DNA of 61,773 bases. It comes from an uncultured beta proteobacterium. GTDB lineage: Bacteria > Pseudomonadota > Gammaproteobacteria > Burkholderiales > Burkholderiaceae_C. The notes under the pieces were generated by a model. It worked only from the letters and a program-made list of their open reading frames with translations. It searched no databases and was not told the DNA's origin. The DNA is taken from assembly GCA_903930255.1 (NCBI GenBank), contig CAIYYA010000175.1, positions 1 through 61,773 of the forward strand. The letters are read 5' to 3'. This document shows, one piece after another, positions 1-8,581 of the stretch. A program made the translations under genes and the position numbers. Position 1 is the first letter of the stretch; each line of letters starts with the position of its first letter.

Positions 1-85
1 TATTGTGGGAAACTACGCCGCAGCGCAGGACACGGGTTGGCAATCGGATACTGCTGAACAACGATTTTTGAAGCTTGGAGTATTT

Positions 86-607
86 ATGCAACAAAGGTGG
101 CTTGGGCTGATGATGGGGGGCATGCTGGCGCTGCCAGGTTTGGCGCAAGAACCTATTTACCGCTGTGGTAACGAATACACCAACACCAAGCCCGATGCGC
201 AAAATGGCAAAGCGTGCAAACTGGTTGAGGGTGGCAATGTCACGGTGGTGCAAGGCACCCGGGTGAACAAGTCTGTGCCTGCCAAAGCCGGCAGCAGCAG
301 CGCCACCGGCGGCAGTGCTGTTTCGCGCATGGATAGCAGCGAACAAAAAGCACGTGATTCCGATGCACGCCTGATTTTGCAATCCGAGCTCAAAAAAGCG
401 CTCGAGCGGCAAGAAAACTTGCGCAAGGAATTGAATAACGGAGAGCCTGAAAAACGCGCCGATGAAACGCGCAACAACCAGAAATATCTGGACCGTGTGA
501 GCGAGCTCAAAGCCAGTATTGCGCGCATTGACAGCGACATTGCTGGCATTCGACGTGAAATTGAGCGAGCCACTGGCGCACCCAGTAACGTCAACGTGCG
601 CCAATAA
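86..607 (+). CDS. DUF4124-like small secreted protein
   Basis: Unknown function. The chosen ATG lies 5 bases after a GGAG ribosome site at 77-80; the open frame extends upstream to base 5, but that part has no signal character. The start gives an N-terminal signal peptide (basic residues, hydrophobic run, cleavage near GLAQE). The following YRCGNEYTN stretch with two spaced cysteines resembles the DUF4124 fold of small periplasmic proteins. The C-terminal half is highly charged and probably coiled coil. Its stop overlaps the glnL start (TAATG), so it is translationally coupled to the nitrogen-regulation pair. Family membership is a motif-level guess. Confidence 0.7.
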   Translation: MQQRWLGLMMGGMLALPGLAQEPIYRCGNEYTNTKPDAQNGKACKLVEGGNVTVVQGTRVNKSVPAKAGSSSATGGSAVSRMDSSEQKARDSDARLILQSELKKALERQENLRKELNNGEPEKRADETRNNQKYLDRVSELKASIARIDSDIAGIRREIERATGAPSNVNVRQ

Positions 608-1665
608 TGAATACCAGTGCCGAACGCTACAAAGCCTTTGACATGCTGGCCACGTTGGTTGCCGTGGTGCAGCGCGACGGTTATGTAATATTTGCCAACG
701 CAGCGCTGGAAGACGCACTGGGCGTATCGCGCCGGGTCATCGTTGGCTCATCGCTTTCCGCCAGCTTTGTCGATCCCCCCACCATGCAGGCCGCCTTGGA
801 AGGTGCCGGCAACTACCAATTTGCCGCCTTGCGTTACGAAGCCCATTTGTTGCGCCTGGCACGTGAGGCGCTGCCGGTGCATGTCATCGTCACGCCCACT
901 GAAGGCATAGAGCTGATTGTTGAGTTGCTACCGCTGGAGCAACAGGTGCGCCAAGATCGCGAAGAGCGTCTAGCTGAACAGGCGCAGGCCAACAAGGAGC
1001 TGATTCGCAATTTGGCGCACGAAATCAAAAACCCGCTAGGGGGCATTCGAGGCGCCGCACAGTTGCTTGAGCTTGAGCTTGACTCCGCAGAAATGGCCGA
1101 ATACACACAGGTCATTATTCATGAGGCAGATCGTTTGCAATCGCTGGTTGATCGCCTGCTGGCACCACACCGGCGTGCTCAGGTGGTGGGTGACGTGAAT
1201 ATTCACGAGGTTTGCGACCGTGTCCGCTCGCTCATCATGGCCGAATTTCCCAAAGGCTTGAACCTGGTGCAAGACTATGATATTTCGATTCCCGAGTTTC
1301 GCGGCGATCGTGAGCAGCTGATAGCAGCGTTGCTGAATATTGCACATAACGCATGCCAAGCGTTGACCGAACGCATTGAGTTTGGCGATGCCCGACTGAT
1401 ATTTCGTACCCGTGTTGCTCGGCAAACCACATTTGGCAAAAAACGCTATCGGCTGGCATTGGAATTGCATGTGATTGATAACGGGCCCGGCGTGCCCGAT
1501 GCCATCAAAGACCGAATTTTTTATCCGCTGGTATCTGGGCGTGAAGGGGGTTCGGGTTTGGGGCTGACATTGGCGCAAACCTTTGTTCAGCAACATCAAG
1601 GTTTGATAGCGTGCGACAGCGAGCCGGGGCGAACGGACTTCACCATTTTGATACCCCTGCCTTGA
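607..1665 (+). CDS. glnL: Nitrogen regulation sensor kinase NtrB
   Basis: Cytosolic histidine kinase/phosphatase that, with PII proteins, sets the phosphorylation state of NtrC. The 352 residues show an N-terminal PAS domain (about 10-120), the phospho-acceptor box with NLAHEIKNPLGG (His near residue 138), an N-box with NIAHNACQAL, and DNGPG and GSGLGLTLAQ nucleotide-binding motifs. There is no membrane segment, as expected for NtrB. It starts inside the stop of the preceding gene and is followed 25 bases later by glnG. Glutamine synthetase would be expected just upstream, outside the window. Confidence 0.95.
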   Translation: MNTSAERYKAFDMLATLVAVVQRDGYVIFANAALEDALGVSRRVIVGSSLSASFVDPPTMQAALEGAGNYQFAALRYEAHLLRLAREALPVHVIVTPTEGIELIVELLPLEQQVRQDREERLAEQAQANKELIRNLAHEIKNPLGGIRGAAQLLELELDSAEMAEYTQVIIHEADRLQSLVDRLLAPHRRAQVVGDVNIHEVCDRVRSLIMAEFPKGLNLVQDYDISIPEFRGDREQLIAALLNIAHNACQALTERIEFGDARLIFRTRVARQTTFGKKRYRLALELHVIDNGPGVPDAIKDRIFYPLVSGREGGSGLGLTLAQTFVQQHQGLIACDSEPGRTDFTILIPLP

Positions 1666-1690
1666 GGCGCCAACCTGAGATACGCCAAAC

Positions 1691-3205
1691 ATGAAGCCTA
1701 TTTGGATCGTAGATGATGACCAGTCAATACGCTTTGTTTTAGAGAAAGCACTGCTGCGCGAGAATCTGCCAACCCGCAGTTTCACCAACCCGCGCGACGT
1801 TTTGACGGCCGTTGCTAACGGCGAATCGCCCCAGGTTTTGGTCAGCGATATTCGGATGCCAGGCGGCTCAGGACTCGACTTGTTGAGCCGAGTCAAAGCG
1901 GCACATCCGGGCTTGCCAGTCATCATCATGACGGCGTATTCAGACCTTGACAGCGCAGTATCGGCATTTCAGGGGGGGGCTTTTGAATATTTGCCCAAAC
2001 CTTTCGATTTACCCAAAGCCGTTGAACTGATCCGTCGAGCGGTTGAAGAAAGTCAGCGCGAAGAAGTTAGCGAAGAGCGCATGACTGAAACCCCTGAAAT
2101 GCTGGGCCAGGCTCCCGCCATGCAAGACGTTTTTCGTGCGATTGGCCGCTTGAGTCAAAGCAATGTGACCGTGATGATCACAGGCGAGTCGGGCTCGGGC
2201 AAAGAACTGGTTGCGCGTGCCCTGCACAAGCACTCGCCGCGTGCCAACGGACCATTTATTGCCATCAATACGGCAGCCATTCCCAAAGATTTGCTCGAGT
2301 CCGAGTTGTTTGGCCACGAGCGCGGCGCTTTCACCGGTGCGCAAACCATGCGGCGCGGCCGTTTTGAGCAGGCTGACGGTGGGACACTGTTTCTGGACGA
2401 AATTGGCGATATGCCTTTTGATTTGCAAACCCGCTTGCTGCGCGTGCTCTCAGATGGTCACTTTTACCGTGTCGGTGGTCACGGAGCCGTCAAAACCAAT
2501 GTGCGGGTCATTGCAGCCACACACCAAAATCTTGAGCAGCGCGTGAAAGACGGGGGCTTTCGCGAAGACTTGTTCCATCGCCTGAACGTGATTCGTTTGC
2601 GCCTGCCCGCCTTGCGCGAGCGCCGCGAAGACGTCCCTATGTTGACACGCCATTTTTTGCAGCAAAGCGCGCATCAGCTCGGTGTTGAACCCAAGCGAAT
2701 ATCGGATGCTGCGTTGGTATGGTTGGGCAATTTTGCTTTCCCTGGCAATGTTCGTCAGCTGGAAAACGTGTGTCACTGGCTTACAGTGATGGCACCTGCC
2801 CAAGTGATCGAGCCCAAAGATCTTCCTCCTGAAGTGGGTGTGCAGCAAAGCGGTGCAGTTGAGCAAGTGCAGATGTCGTTGCCCGCGACCGCGCTGCTGA
2901 CCGATGCGCCGCAGGTTGTCAGCCCTGCCGAAGAACATCTGCCGGCTGCCAATTTGGCTGCCACAGCGGCGCCTGTGCAGCAGATTCAAGGAGAGGGCTG
3001 GGAGTTAGGTCTGGACGCAGATGCTGCAGCGTTGCTGGCCACTGATCGCACCGACGTTTGGGAGCAGTTGATGCGTCGCTTTGAATCGCGATTGATTTTG
3101 GCAGCACTCGCTGCCACGCGGGGTCGACGCATAGAAGCGGCACAAAAACTGGGCATTGGGCGTAACACCATTACGCGCAAAATTCAAGAGCTTGGTTTAG
3201 AGTAA
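1691..3205 (+). CDS. glnG: Nitrogen regulation response regulator NtrC
   Basis: Sigma-54-dependent activator of nitrogen-assimilation genes. The 504 residues hold a receiver domain (acidic pocket VDDDQ, phospho-acceptor Asp53 in SDIRMPGG), an AAA+ domain with Walker A GESGSGKE, the sigma-54 loop GAFTGA and Walker B GGTLFLDE, and a C-terminal Fis-type helix-turn-helix (AAQKLGIGRNTITRK). The linker before the helix-turn-helix (about 395-450) is Ala/Pro/Gln-rich. It is the second gene of the glnL-glnG pair, in the usual order. Confidence 0.96.
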   Translation: MKPIWIVDDDQSIRFVLEKALLRENLPTRSFTNPRDVLTAVANGESPQVLVSDIRMPGGSGLDLLSRVKAAHPGLPVIIMTAYSDLDSAVSAFQGGAFEYLPKPFDLPKAVELIRRAVEESQREEVSEERMTETPEMLGQAPAMQDVFRAIGRLSQSNVTVMITGESGSGKELVARALHKHSPRANGPFIAINTAAIPKDLLESELFGHERGAFTGAQTMRRGRFEQADGGTLFLDEIGDMPFDLQTRLLRVLSDGHFYRVGGHGAVKTNVRVIAATHQNLEQRVKDGGFREDLFHRLNVIRLRLPALRERREDVPMLTRHFLQQSAHQLGVEPKRISDAALVWLGNFAFPGNVRQLENVCHWLTVMAPAQVIEPKDLPPEVGVQQSGAVEQVQMSLPATALLTDAPQVVSPAEEHLPAANLAATAAPVQQIQGEGWELGLDADAAALLATDRTDVWEQLMRRFESRLILAALAATRGRRIEAAQKLGIGRNTITRKIQELGLE

Positions 3206-3252
3206 ATCAGCCTCTGAAGCTTGTTTGGCAAGCATGAGTAGCTATAGTTTTA
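3205..3252. repeat. Short dispersed intergenic repeat, copy 1
   Basis: The glnG-xth gap holds a sequence whose reverse complement reads TATAGCTACTCATGCTTGCC followed by a CAAGC-like segment. Similar but diverged blocks occur at 16124-16183, 28421-28475, 39486-39519 and 50368-50429. I recall comparable 'ATAGCTGCTTGCGCTTAT' repeats in many Comamonadaceae intergenic regions. The alignment is by eye and degenerate. It lies between converging genes, so an effect on transcript ends is possible. Confidence 0.45.
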
Positions 3253-3267
3253 AGAGCGTATTTTGAG

Positions 3268-4047
3268 TCAACACAGTTCCACAATGACCGGTGTGTGATC
3301 GCTCGGGCGTTCATTTTTACGCGGCGTTTTATCGATCCAGCAAGCTTTTGCAGATGCTTTGAGGGTGTTGCTGAGCAAAATGTGGTCAATGCGCATGCCC
3401 CGGTTGCGCTTAAAGCCAAAGTCGCGGTAATCCCACCAAGAATAGCTTTTGGCTGGCTGTGTAAACAACCTGTGTGCATCATGTAAACCCAGAGAGATCA
3501 GAGAATTGAGTTCGTAGCGCTCTTCGTCGGTGCAATGAATCTGGTCGCGCATGCCCACGGGGTCCCACACATCGGCATCGTCAAAGGTGATGTTGTAGTC
3601 GCCCATCAGCACCAGATTTGGGTGCATCTGCAACTCAGCACGCACCCAGGTGCGTAATGCCTTGAGCCAGGCCAGTTTGTACTCAAACTTGTCGCTTCCA
3701 GGCTCCTGGCCGTTGGGGAAATATGCGCCGATGACGCGGATATTGGCTTCTGTATTCAGTGCAAATGTGCCACTGAGAACCCGCGCCAAGTCATCCTCAA
3801 ATCCAGGAATGTTTTTCACCACATCCATGGCTGAAGCGCGTGAAATCAGTGCCACACCGTTGTATGTTTTTTGCCCAAAGCATTGGGTTGCATAGCCTGC
3901 TTGTGCAAAAGCAGCGTGCGGAAATTTATCATCCGTCATCTTCAGCTCTTGCAGTGCCAGCACATCCACCGGGTTTGCAGCCAGCCAATCCAGCACTTGT
4001 GACAAGCGCACGGTGAGCGAATTTACGTTCCATGTGGCAAGTATCAT
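3268..4047 (-). CDS. xth: Exodeoxyribonuclease III
   Basis: AP endonuclease and 3'-5' exonuclease of base-excision repair. The 259 residues match the family length and show the full active-site set: WNVNS near the N-terminus (metal-site Asn), LQELK (catalytic Glu), GDYNI (Asp/Asn), RIDHIL and the terminal SDHTP (Asp-His pair). It starts at an ATG 50 bases after the end of the DUF4337 gene, on the same strand, so it may be the last gene of the thyA operon. The ribosome site is weak. Confidence 0.95.
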   Translation of the reverse strand: MILATWNVNSLTVRLSQVLDWLAANPVDVLALQELKMTDDKFPHAAFAQAGYATQCFGQKTYNGVALISRASAMDVVKNIPGFEDDLARVLSGTFALNTEANIRVIGAYFPNGQEPGSDKFEYKLAWLKALRTWVRAELQMHPNLVLMGDYNITFDDADVWDPVGMRDQIHCTDEERYELNSLISLGLHDAHRLFTQPAKSYSWWDYRDFGFKRNRGMRIDHILLSNTLKASAKACWIDKTPRKNERPSDHTPVIVELC

Positions 4048-4096
4048 GCTGTATTAGCTTTTGGTTTTGGAGTGGTAATGGTGCAGCTGAGCCGAA

Positions 4097-4684
4097 TCAA
4101 ATGTGTAGTATGGCCAAAATACCAACCAGCAAGCCCACGCCTCCTGCTCCAAACATGGCGTATTCGAGCCATTTCCTTTTGGTTAGCAACGCAATCGCGG
4201 CCAATGCAATGGAAACCTGCAACACGGTTGTGGACTGGGCCCAGCGGTGATGTTGGTGCATTTGCTCATCGCTTTGCTTGTCCCAAGCGGTTGCTTCGGC
4301 TTCTAGTTTGTCGGCTACCAGCTTGATTTCACCTTTTTCTTTATCGTAGCGCTGAACTTTGGCTTGGTAAGCCGCTTTTTTATCGTCGGGTGCCAGGTCG
4401 TGCGCGAGTTCCGCCAAAGACTGCTTGGTGCTTTTTGACTGGTAAAAATTCCACTGATTGGAGGCCTCGGTTTTTTTGATGGCTGCGTTGTTTTTATACA
4501 GACCCGCATTGGCTTGGGTTGCGCCACCCATATAGCCGAACAAGGCACCTACCGTGGCAATGATGGCCGTGAACATGGCAATTTGGCTAACCATTGAGCC
4601 ATCTTCACTGCTATGGCCGCCTTTTTGGGCGTGCTCTAACTCGTGATCGTGTGGGCCGTGTACGTGAAATCCATGTCCGGACAT
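4097..4684 (-). CDS. DUF4337 family membrane protein
   Basis: Function unknown. The 195 residues open with a histidine-rich stretch (MSGHGFHVHGPHDH) that could bind metal. A transmembrane helix follows at about 33-55, then a long charged, helical region (about 60-145) and two hydrophobic segments at the C-terminus. This is the usual shape of DUF4337 proteins. A CAGGAG ribosome site precedes the ATG, and the start lies one base from the folA stop, so it is co-translated with folA. Confidence 0.8.
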   Translation of the reverse strand: MSGHGFHVHGPHDHELEHAQKGGHSSEDGSMVSQIAMFTAIIATVGALFGYMGGATQANAGLYKNNAAIKKTEASNQWNFYQSKSTKQSLAELAHDLAPDDKKAAYQAKVQRYDKEKGEIKLVADKLEAEATAWDKQSDEQMHQHHRWAQSTTVLQVSIALAAIALLTKRKWLEYAMFGAGGVGLLVGILAILHI

Positions 4685-4685
4685 T

Positions 4686-5180
4686 TCAAACTCCTGTGCT
4701 TCTTTGGTAAGTGATAAAACTAAAATTTATACCGGTGCAAGATACATGCCGCTCGCGCGCAATTTCAAGCCATCCAGAGTCGAATTGTGGCGCAAAAGCA
4801 TCGCCTTCATATGACGCTTCGATGTCAGTCACAACGGCAAATTGAGCCAGTGGTTGCGCCTGGGCGTAAATCTCGGCTCCACCGATCACCCAGGCCGTGC
4901 TGTCAGGCGGACACACAGCACAAGCCTGCTGCAATGAATGAACAACTTGTGCACCATCAGCCAGCCAATCGGTCTGACGTGTCACCACCACATTCAGCCG
5001 CCCTGGCAAAGGACGAAATTGGGGTGGCAGCGAATCCCAGGTTTTGCGCCCCATGATGACCGGGCAGCTCATTGTGGTGCGCTTGAAATGCGCCATGTCT
5101 TCGGGCAAGTGCCAGGGCAGGGTGTTGTTGTGTCCAATCACACCGTTGGCGGCGCGGGCAAAAATAAGCTTCAGTTGCAT
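4686..5180 (-). CDS. folA: Dihydrofolate reductase
   Basis: Reduces dihydrofolate to tetrahydrofolate with NADPH, regenerating the cofactor oxidised by thymidylate synthase. The 164 residues show ANGVIGHNNTLPWHLPEDM (Met20-loop region with the substrate-binding acidic residue), VIMGRKTWDSLP (cofactor binding) and VIGGAEIY. The ATG lies inside the end of the EamA gene (10-base overlap). Its position downstream of thyA makes functional sense. Confidence 0.97.
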   Translation of the reverse strand: MQLKLIFARAANGVIGHNNTLPWHLPEDMAHFKRTTMSCPVIMGRKTWDSLPPQFRPLPGRLNVVVTRQTDWLADGAQVVHSLQQACAVCPPDSTAWVIGGAEIYAQAQPLAQFAVVTDIEASYEGDAFAPQFDSGWLEIARERHVSCTGINFSFITYQRSTGV

Positions 5181-6061
5181 GGCTTGAGTCTGCGGGAAGG
5201 TAAAAGTACGCTGGCAATGGCCGCCATCACAAACAGCATCGCCAGCCAGTCTTGCCAGTGCGGTGTTTCACCCACGATCAACGTGGCACTGAGAGTGCCC
5301 ACCAGCGGAATCGCCATGATGCTCATGGCACTGGTAGCGGGCGGCAAGTTGCGCGCCATGCCAAACCAGATCAGTTGCGCAATGCCATAGTTCACCAGCA
5401 CCCCATAGGCCAGGCTGATCCACATTGGCAGCGAAAAACCGGCTGGTTGCGGTGGACTTTCAAGGTTGACGGCGAGCGCCCAGAGCACCAGACTGCCCAG
5501 CAGCAGCATCCACACCGTCACCACCATCGACGACAGTGTGAGGTGGGCTTTGCGAAACAGCACGGTGCCCAAGCCCCAGCAAAGCGCTGCGCTGAGCATC
5601 CAGGCGACACCGGTGGGGCGACCACTGAGGCGCTGCAACTCGTGCCAGAGCAGCAGACCAATCGCCATGCCCGCGCACAGCACGGCCAGGCGCACGCGGG
5701 GCGTGATGCGCTCCTTAAAAAACAGCGCTCCGATCAACACGGTAAAAATTGGCATGGTGAATCCCAAAATAGCAGCGCGCCCGCTGGCCAGCTCTTGCAC
5801 GCCAAAGATCGACAAAGTGTGCCAGCCCAGCACATTGGGCAGCCCCAATGTGGCAATGGCTGCCCATTCGCGCCCTTGCGGCAACATGCGTTCGCCGCGC
5901 AGCGCGACAAAAACAAACAACCAAAGTGCGCCCAGCGACATGGTAATGGCACGGAAATACAGCGGTGTCATGCCTTGCAGCGAGAGCTTCATCATTGGCC
6001 AGTTGACACCCCACATCAGCGTAAGGGCCACTAAAGCCCAAAGTTGGCGCCGATTGATCAC
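5171..6061 (-). CDS. EamA/DMT family transporter
   Basis: Inner-membrane permease of the drug/metabolite transporter superfamily with about ten hydrophobic helices in two repeated halves; the substrate is unknown. The preferred start is the GTG at 6061, whose last two bases overlap the thyA stop (GTGA). This gives a 296-residue protein beginning [17 protein letters not shown], a typical EamA start; an in-frame upstream start would sit inside thyA. It lies between thyA and folA and overlaps both, so it must be co-expressed with thymidylate synthesis genes. A role in folate or nucleoside transport is only a guess. Confidence 0.85.
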   Translation of the reverse strand: MINRRQLWALVALTLMWGVNWPMMKLSLQGMTPLYFRAITMSLGALWLFVFVALRGERMLPQGREWAAIATLGLPNVLGWHTLSIFGVQELASGRAAILGFTMPIFTVLIGALFFKERITPRVRLAVLCAGMAIGLLLWHELQRLSGRPTGVAWMLSAALCWGLGTVLFRKAHLTLSSMVVTVWMLLLGSLVLWALAVNLESPPQPAGFSLPMWISLAYGVLVNYGIAQLIWFGMARNLPPATSAMSIMAIPLVGTLSATLIVGETPHWQDWLAMLFVMAAIASVLLPSRRLKPCN

Positions 6062-6933
6062 ACCGCCACCGGAGCCTTGATGGCGCTGTGGCACTCGTAG
6101 CACAGCACTTCAAAGTCGTCATACTGGTAATCAAAAATCGAGTTGGGCTGGCGTTTGATGTTGAGTGTTGGGTAAGCAAACGGTGCGCGGCTGAGTTGCA
6201 GGGCCACCTGCTCTGCGTGGTTGGTGTAAATGTGGCAATCGCCACCCGTCCAGATGAAGTCGCCCACGTCCAAGTCACATTGCTGCGCCACCATGTGCGT
6301 CAGCAGCGCGTAGCTGGCAATGTTGAAGGGCACGCCCAGAAAAATGTCGGCGCTGCGCTGATAGAGCTGGCAACTTAACTTGCCCTTGCTATCTGGCGTG
6401 GTCGGTGGGGCTACATAAAACTGAAAAAACGCATGGCAAGGCATCAGCGCCATCTTGTCCAATTCGGCCACGTTCCAGGCGCTAACGATGATGCGGCGCG
6501 AATCGGGGTTGCTTTTAAGTGTTTTGATCACATCGCTGATCTGGTCAATGTGGCCACCGTCGGGTTTGGGCCAGCTGCGCCACTGCACACCATATACCGG
6601 TCCCAGGTCGCCCGTTTCGGGGTTGGCCCATTCGTCCCAGATGCTGCAGCCCCGCTCTTGCAGCCATTTCACATTGCTGTCACCGCGCAAAAACCAGAGC
6701 AGCTCGACGATGATGGCTCTGAGAAACACCTTCTTGGTGGTGATCAGTGGAAAGCCTTCATTCAGGTTAAAACGCATCTGGTAACCAAACACGCTGGAGG
6801 TGCCGGTGCCGGTGCGGTCAGCCTTAAAAACGCCCGTTGTGTTGACGTGGCGCAGAAAGTCTTCATATTGGCAACGGATAGGGCGGGTCGACTTCAGGGC
6901 GGCATTTTCAAAATTTAACACGATCGGCTCCAT
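6058..6933 (-). CDS. thyA: Thymidylate synthase
   Basis: Converts dUMP and methylene-tetrahydrofolate to dTMP and dihydrofolate. The 291 residues contain DRTGTGT (phosphate loop), [23 protein letters not shown] with the catalytic Cys, [21 protein letters not shown] and [10 protein letters not shown]. It is slightly longer than the E. coli enzyme because of a short N-terminal extension and a loop after FYVAPP. First gene of the thyA-EamA-folA-DUF4337 run. No clear ribosome site precedes the ATG. Confidence 0.96.
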   Translation of the reverse strand: MEPIVLNFENAALKSTRPIRCQYEDFLRHVNTTGVFKADRTGTGTSSVFGYQMRFNLNEGFPLITTKKVFLRAIIVELLWFLRGDSNVKWLQERGCSIWDEWANPETGDLGPVYGVQWRSWPKPDGGHIDQISDVIKTLKSNPDSRRIIVSAWNVAELDKMALMPCHAFFQFYVAPPTTPDSKGKLSCQLYQRSADIFLGVPFNIASYALLTHMVAQQCDLDVGDFIWTGGDCHIYTNHAEQVALQLSRAPFAYPTLNIKRQPNSIFDYQYDDFEVLCYECHSAIKAPVAV

Positions 6934-7027
6934 GATTCATGCGCAAAGTATAGGTGCGTCAATTGAGGGGGTTCCCGCACTTGAAGAAGATGCAGTTGCA
7001 GGAATCGCGCCCTGCAATGGTGAATGC

Positions 7028-7193
7028 TAGGAGGCTGTCGGACTTTCGGCATCGAAGCGAAATTAGAACCTAGCAAGCACATTTTTTGCCGGATTTGCAG
7101 ACCGATAGCCTCGCTATTGGTTAAAAAGACCGTGAAAAATGAGCCACTGCGGTCGGTTTGCAGCTGATGCACCAAAAGTTCGGCAGGCTCCTA
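7028..7193. mobile_element. Palindromic MITE-like element, copy A
   Basis: A unit of about 166 bp with terminal inverted repeats (TAGGAGGCTGTCGGACTTTC at the left; a degenerate reverse complement ending GGCTCCTA at the right) and a central stem-loop around GATAGCCTCGCTATTGG. It matches 40851-41016 in opposite orientation along its length and the outer parts of 11336-11607. A TA dinucleotide sits at both outer ends. Short open frames inside it are shared only because the repeat is shared and do not look coding. Probably a non-autonomous transposable repeat. Confidence 0.7.
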
Positions 7194-7357
7194 GAACGTT
7201 GCATTTTTTGTAAAGTCAGTGAGGGCTGGAAGGTTAAAGCCTCGCGTTAACGTGACAGTCTGACCGCACCGACCCAGCCTGACCCGCTGGTTTTTTACGC
7301 CTGATACTGTAGTGAGCATTACAGATGATTGCATTTTTGGCACTGAATTTGGTCAAG

Positions 7358-7377
7358 TTGCCTACAGATTGCCTACA
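7358..7377. repeat. Direct repeats beside the tRNA gene
   Basis: Two copies of TTGCCTACA (7358-7366 and 7369-7377) lie 60 bases past the 3' end of the tRNA gene, beyond its terminator. Tandem 9-mers beside a tRNA 3' end can be integrase arm sites or a scar of an integrated element. No integrase is present in the window, so this is weak. The rest of 7194-7390 holds nothing recognisable. Confidence 0.3.
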
Positions 7378-7390
7378 AGTGTCACTAAAG

Positions 7391-7424
7391 AAAAAAGCGC
7401 ACTATCGTTTTGATAGTGCGCTTT
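7391..7424 (-). terminator. Rho-independent terminator of the tRNA
   Basis: Perfect 13-bp inverted repeat (7394-7406 and 7412-7424) with a 5-base loop. On the minus strand it is followed directly by a run of six T. It lies 13 bases beyond the CCA end of the tRNA gene, transcribed the same way. Confidence 0.88.
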
Positions 7425-7436
7425 CGTTTGCTAGCT

Positions 7437-7513
7437 TGGTAGGGCGTGTAGGACTTGAACCTACGACCAAAGGATTATGAGTCCTCTGCTCTAACCAACT
7501 GAGCTAACGCCCC
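7437..7513 (-). tRNA. tRNA with CAU anticodon (Ile2 or Met)
   Basis: Full cloverleaf on the minus strand: 7-bp acceptor stem (GGGGCGT with ACGCCCT, first pair G-U), D-loop AGCTCAGTTGGTTAGAGC, anticodon loop CTCATAA, T-arm GGTTCAAGTCC and an encoded CCA. The anticodon arm GACTCATAATC and the following TTGGTCG resemble E. coli ileX, whose CAU is modified to lysidine to read AUA. Elongator Met cannot be excluded by eye. Confidence 0.93.
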
Positions 7514-7537
7514 AACCGAAGCGCGCATTGTAAAGGG

Positions 7538-8542
7538 CTACTTGTGGTGACTCAGCGCATTGCTGAGCAATTTGGAAGTTATGTCAACAATTTGAATCAT
7601 CCGGTCATAGGCCATCCGGGTTGGTCCGACCACACCCAAAGTGCCGACAATTTGACCATCCACCTCATAAGGTGCACTGACAATGGACAAGTCTTCAAAT
7701 GGCACGACCTGGCTTTCGCCACCAATAAAAATTCGAACGCCATCAGCCTGCCCTGTCACATCGAGCAGTCGCATAAGTTGTGCCTTTTGTTCAAACAACT
7801 CAAACGCCCGACGCAAATGCCCCATGTCATTAGAAAAATCACTCACCGATAGCAAATTGCGCTCACCTGAAATAATTACTTCGTCTTGCGTCTCTGACAA
7901 AGCCTCCGAGTTAACAGTAACCGCTGCATTCATCAAACTGGCGATTTCAATGCGCAATGAATCAACCTCGTTTTTAAGCCGTTCGCGCACCTGCTCGATG
8001 GCCAACCCAACATAATTGGCATTCAGAAAATTCGCGGCTTCGACCAGCTGTGCCTGGGTGTAATCGACTTCCGTAAAAATCACCCGGTTTTGCACATCGC
8101 CATCAGGCGACACGATGATGACCAGCAAACGTTTTTCTGACAAGCGTAAAAACTCGATATGCCGGAACACTGAAGTGCGCCGGGGTGCCACAACGATACC
8201 CACAAACTGTGACAGGCTCGACAACAAATTTGCAGCGTTTGAAATCACGCGCTGTGGTTGATCCGGAGCCAGGCTATGTTGACCAAGCTGCCCACGCTGC
8301 ACGGTGAGCATGGTGTCAACAAACAAACGGTAGCCACGCGCGGTGGGAATTCGGCCAGCTGAGGTGTGCGGGCTGGCAATCAAACCCAGTTCCTCCAGGT
8401 CTGACATTACGTTTCGAATGGTTGCAGGTGACAAATCCAAGCCAGATGCGCGCGACAGCGTTCGCGAACCAATCGGCTGACCGTCGGCAATGTAGCGCTC
8501 AACCAGCGCTTTTAGAAGTAATTTGGCACGATCGTCGAGCAT
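7538..8542 (-). CDS. hrcA: Heat-inducible transcription repressor HrcA
   Basis: Repressor of chaperone genes that binds CIRCE operators. The 334 residues start with a winged-helix domain ([20 protein letters not shown], then [18 protein letters not shown] and SAGRIPT), followed by the GAF-like domain with an inserted segment and the C-terminal [13 protein letters not shown] motif. It follows murB on the same strand after 39 bases. I saw no CIRCE inverted repeat (TTAGCACTC-N9-GAGTGCTAA) in the window, so its targets lie elsewhere. Confidence 0.95.
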   Translation of the reverse strand: MLDDRAKLLLKALVERYIADGQPIGSRTLSRASGLDLSPATIRNVMSDLEELGLIASPHTSAGRIPTARGYRLFVDTMLTVQRGQLGQHSLAPDQPQRVISNAANLLSSLSQFVGIVVAPRRTSVFRHIEFLRLSEKRLLVIIVSPDGDVQNRVIFTEVDYTQAQLVEAANFLNANYVGLAIEQVRERLKNEVDSLRIEIASLMNAAVTVNSEALSETQDEVIISGERNLLSVSDFSNDMGHLRRAFELFEQKAQLMRLLDVTGQADGVRIFIGGESQVVPFEDLSIVSAPYEVDGQIVGTLGVVGPTRMAYDRMIQIVDITSKLLSNALSHHK

Positions 8543-8581
8543 TTTTATGGGATGGTTGGCTGGAGCATAGCGCAGTGCACA

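Noticed and set aside
1036-1929. Long minus-strand open frame (297 codons) across glnL-glnG
   Set aside because: Antisense to two genes with clear domains; composition is a shadow of coding on the other strand and no family is recognisable.
5252-6034. 260-codon plus-strand open frame over the EamA gene
   Set aside because: Gln/His/Arg-rich shadow of the permease on the opposite strand; no ribosome site or motif.
6915-7175. Short open frame sharing residues with frames near 11500 and 41000
   Set aside because: The similarity is due to the shared palindromic repeat; frames differ in length and do not begin or end consistently.
7538-8581. CIRCE operator expected near hrcA
   Set aside because: No TTAGCACTC-N9-GAGTGCTAA element was found in the hrcA-murB region.
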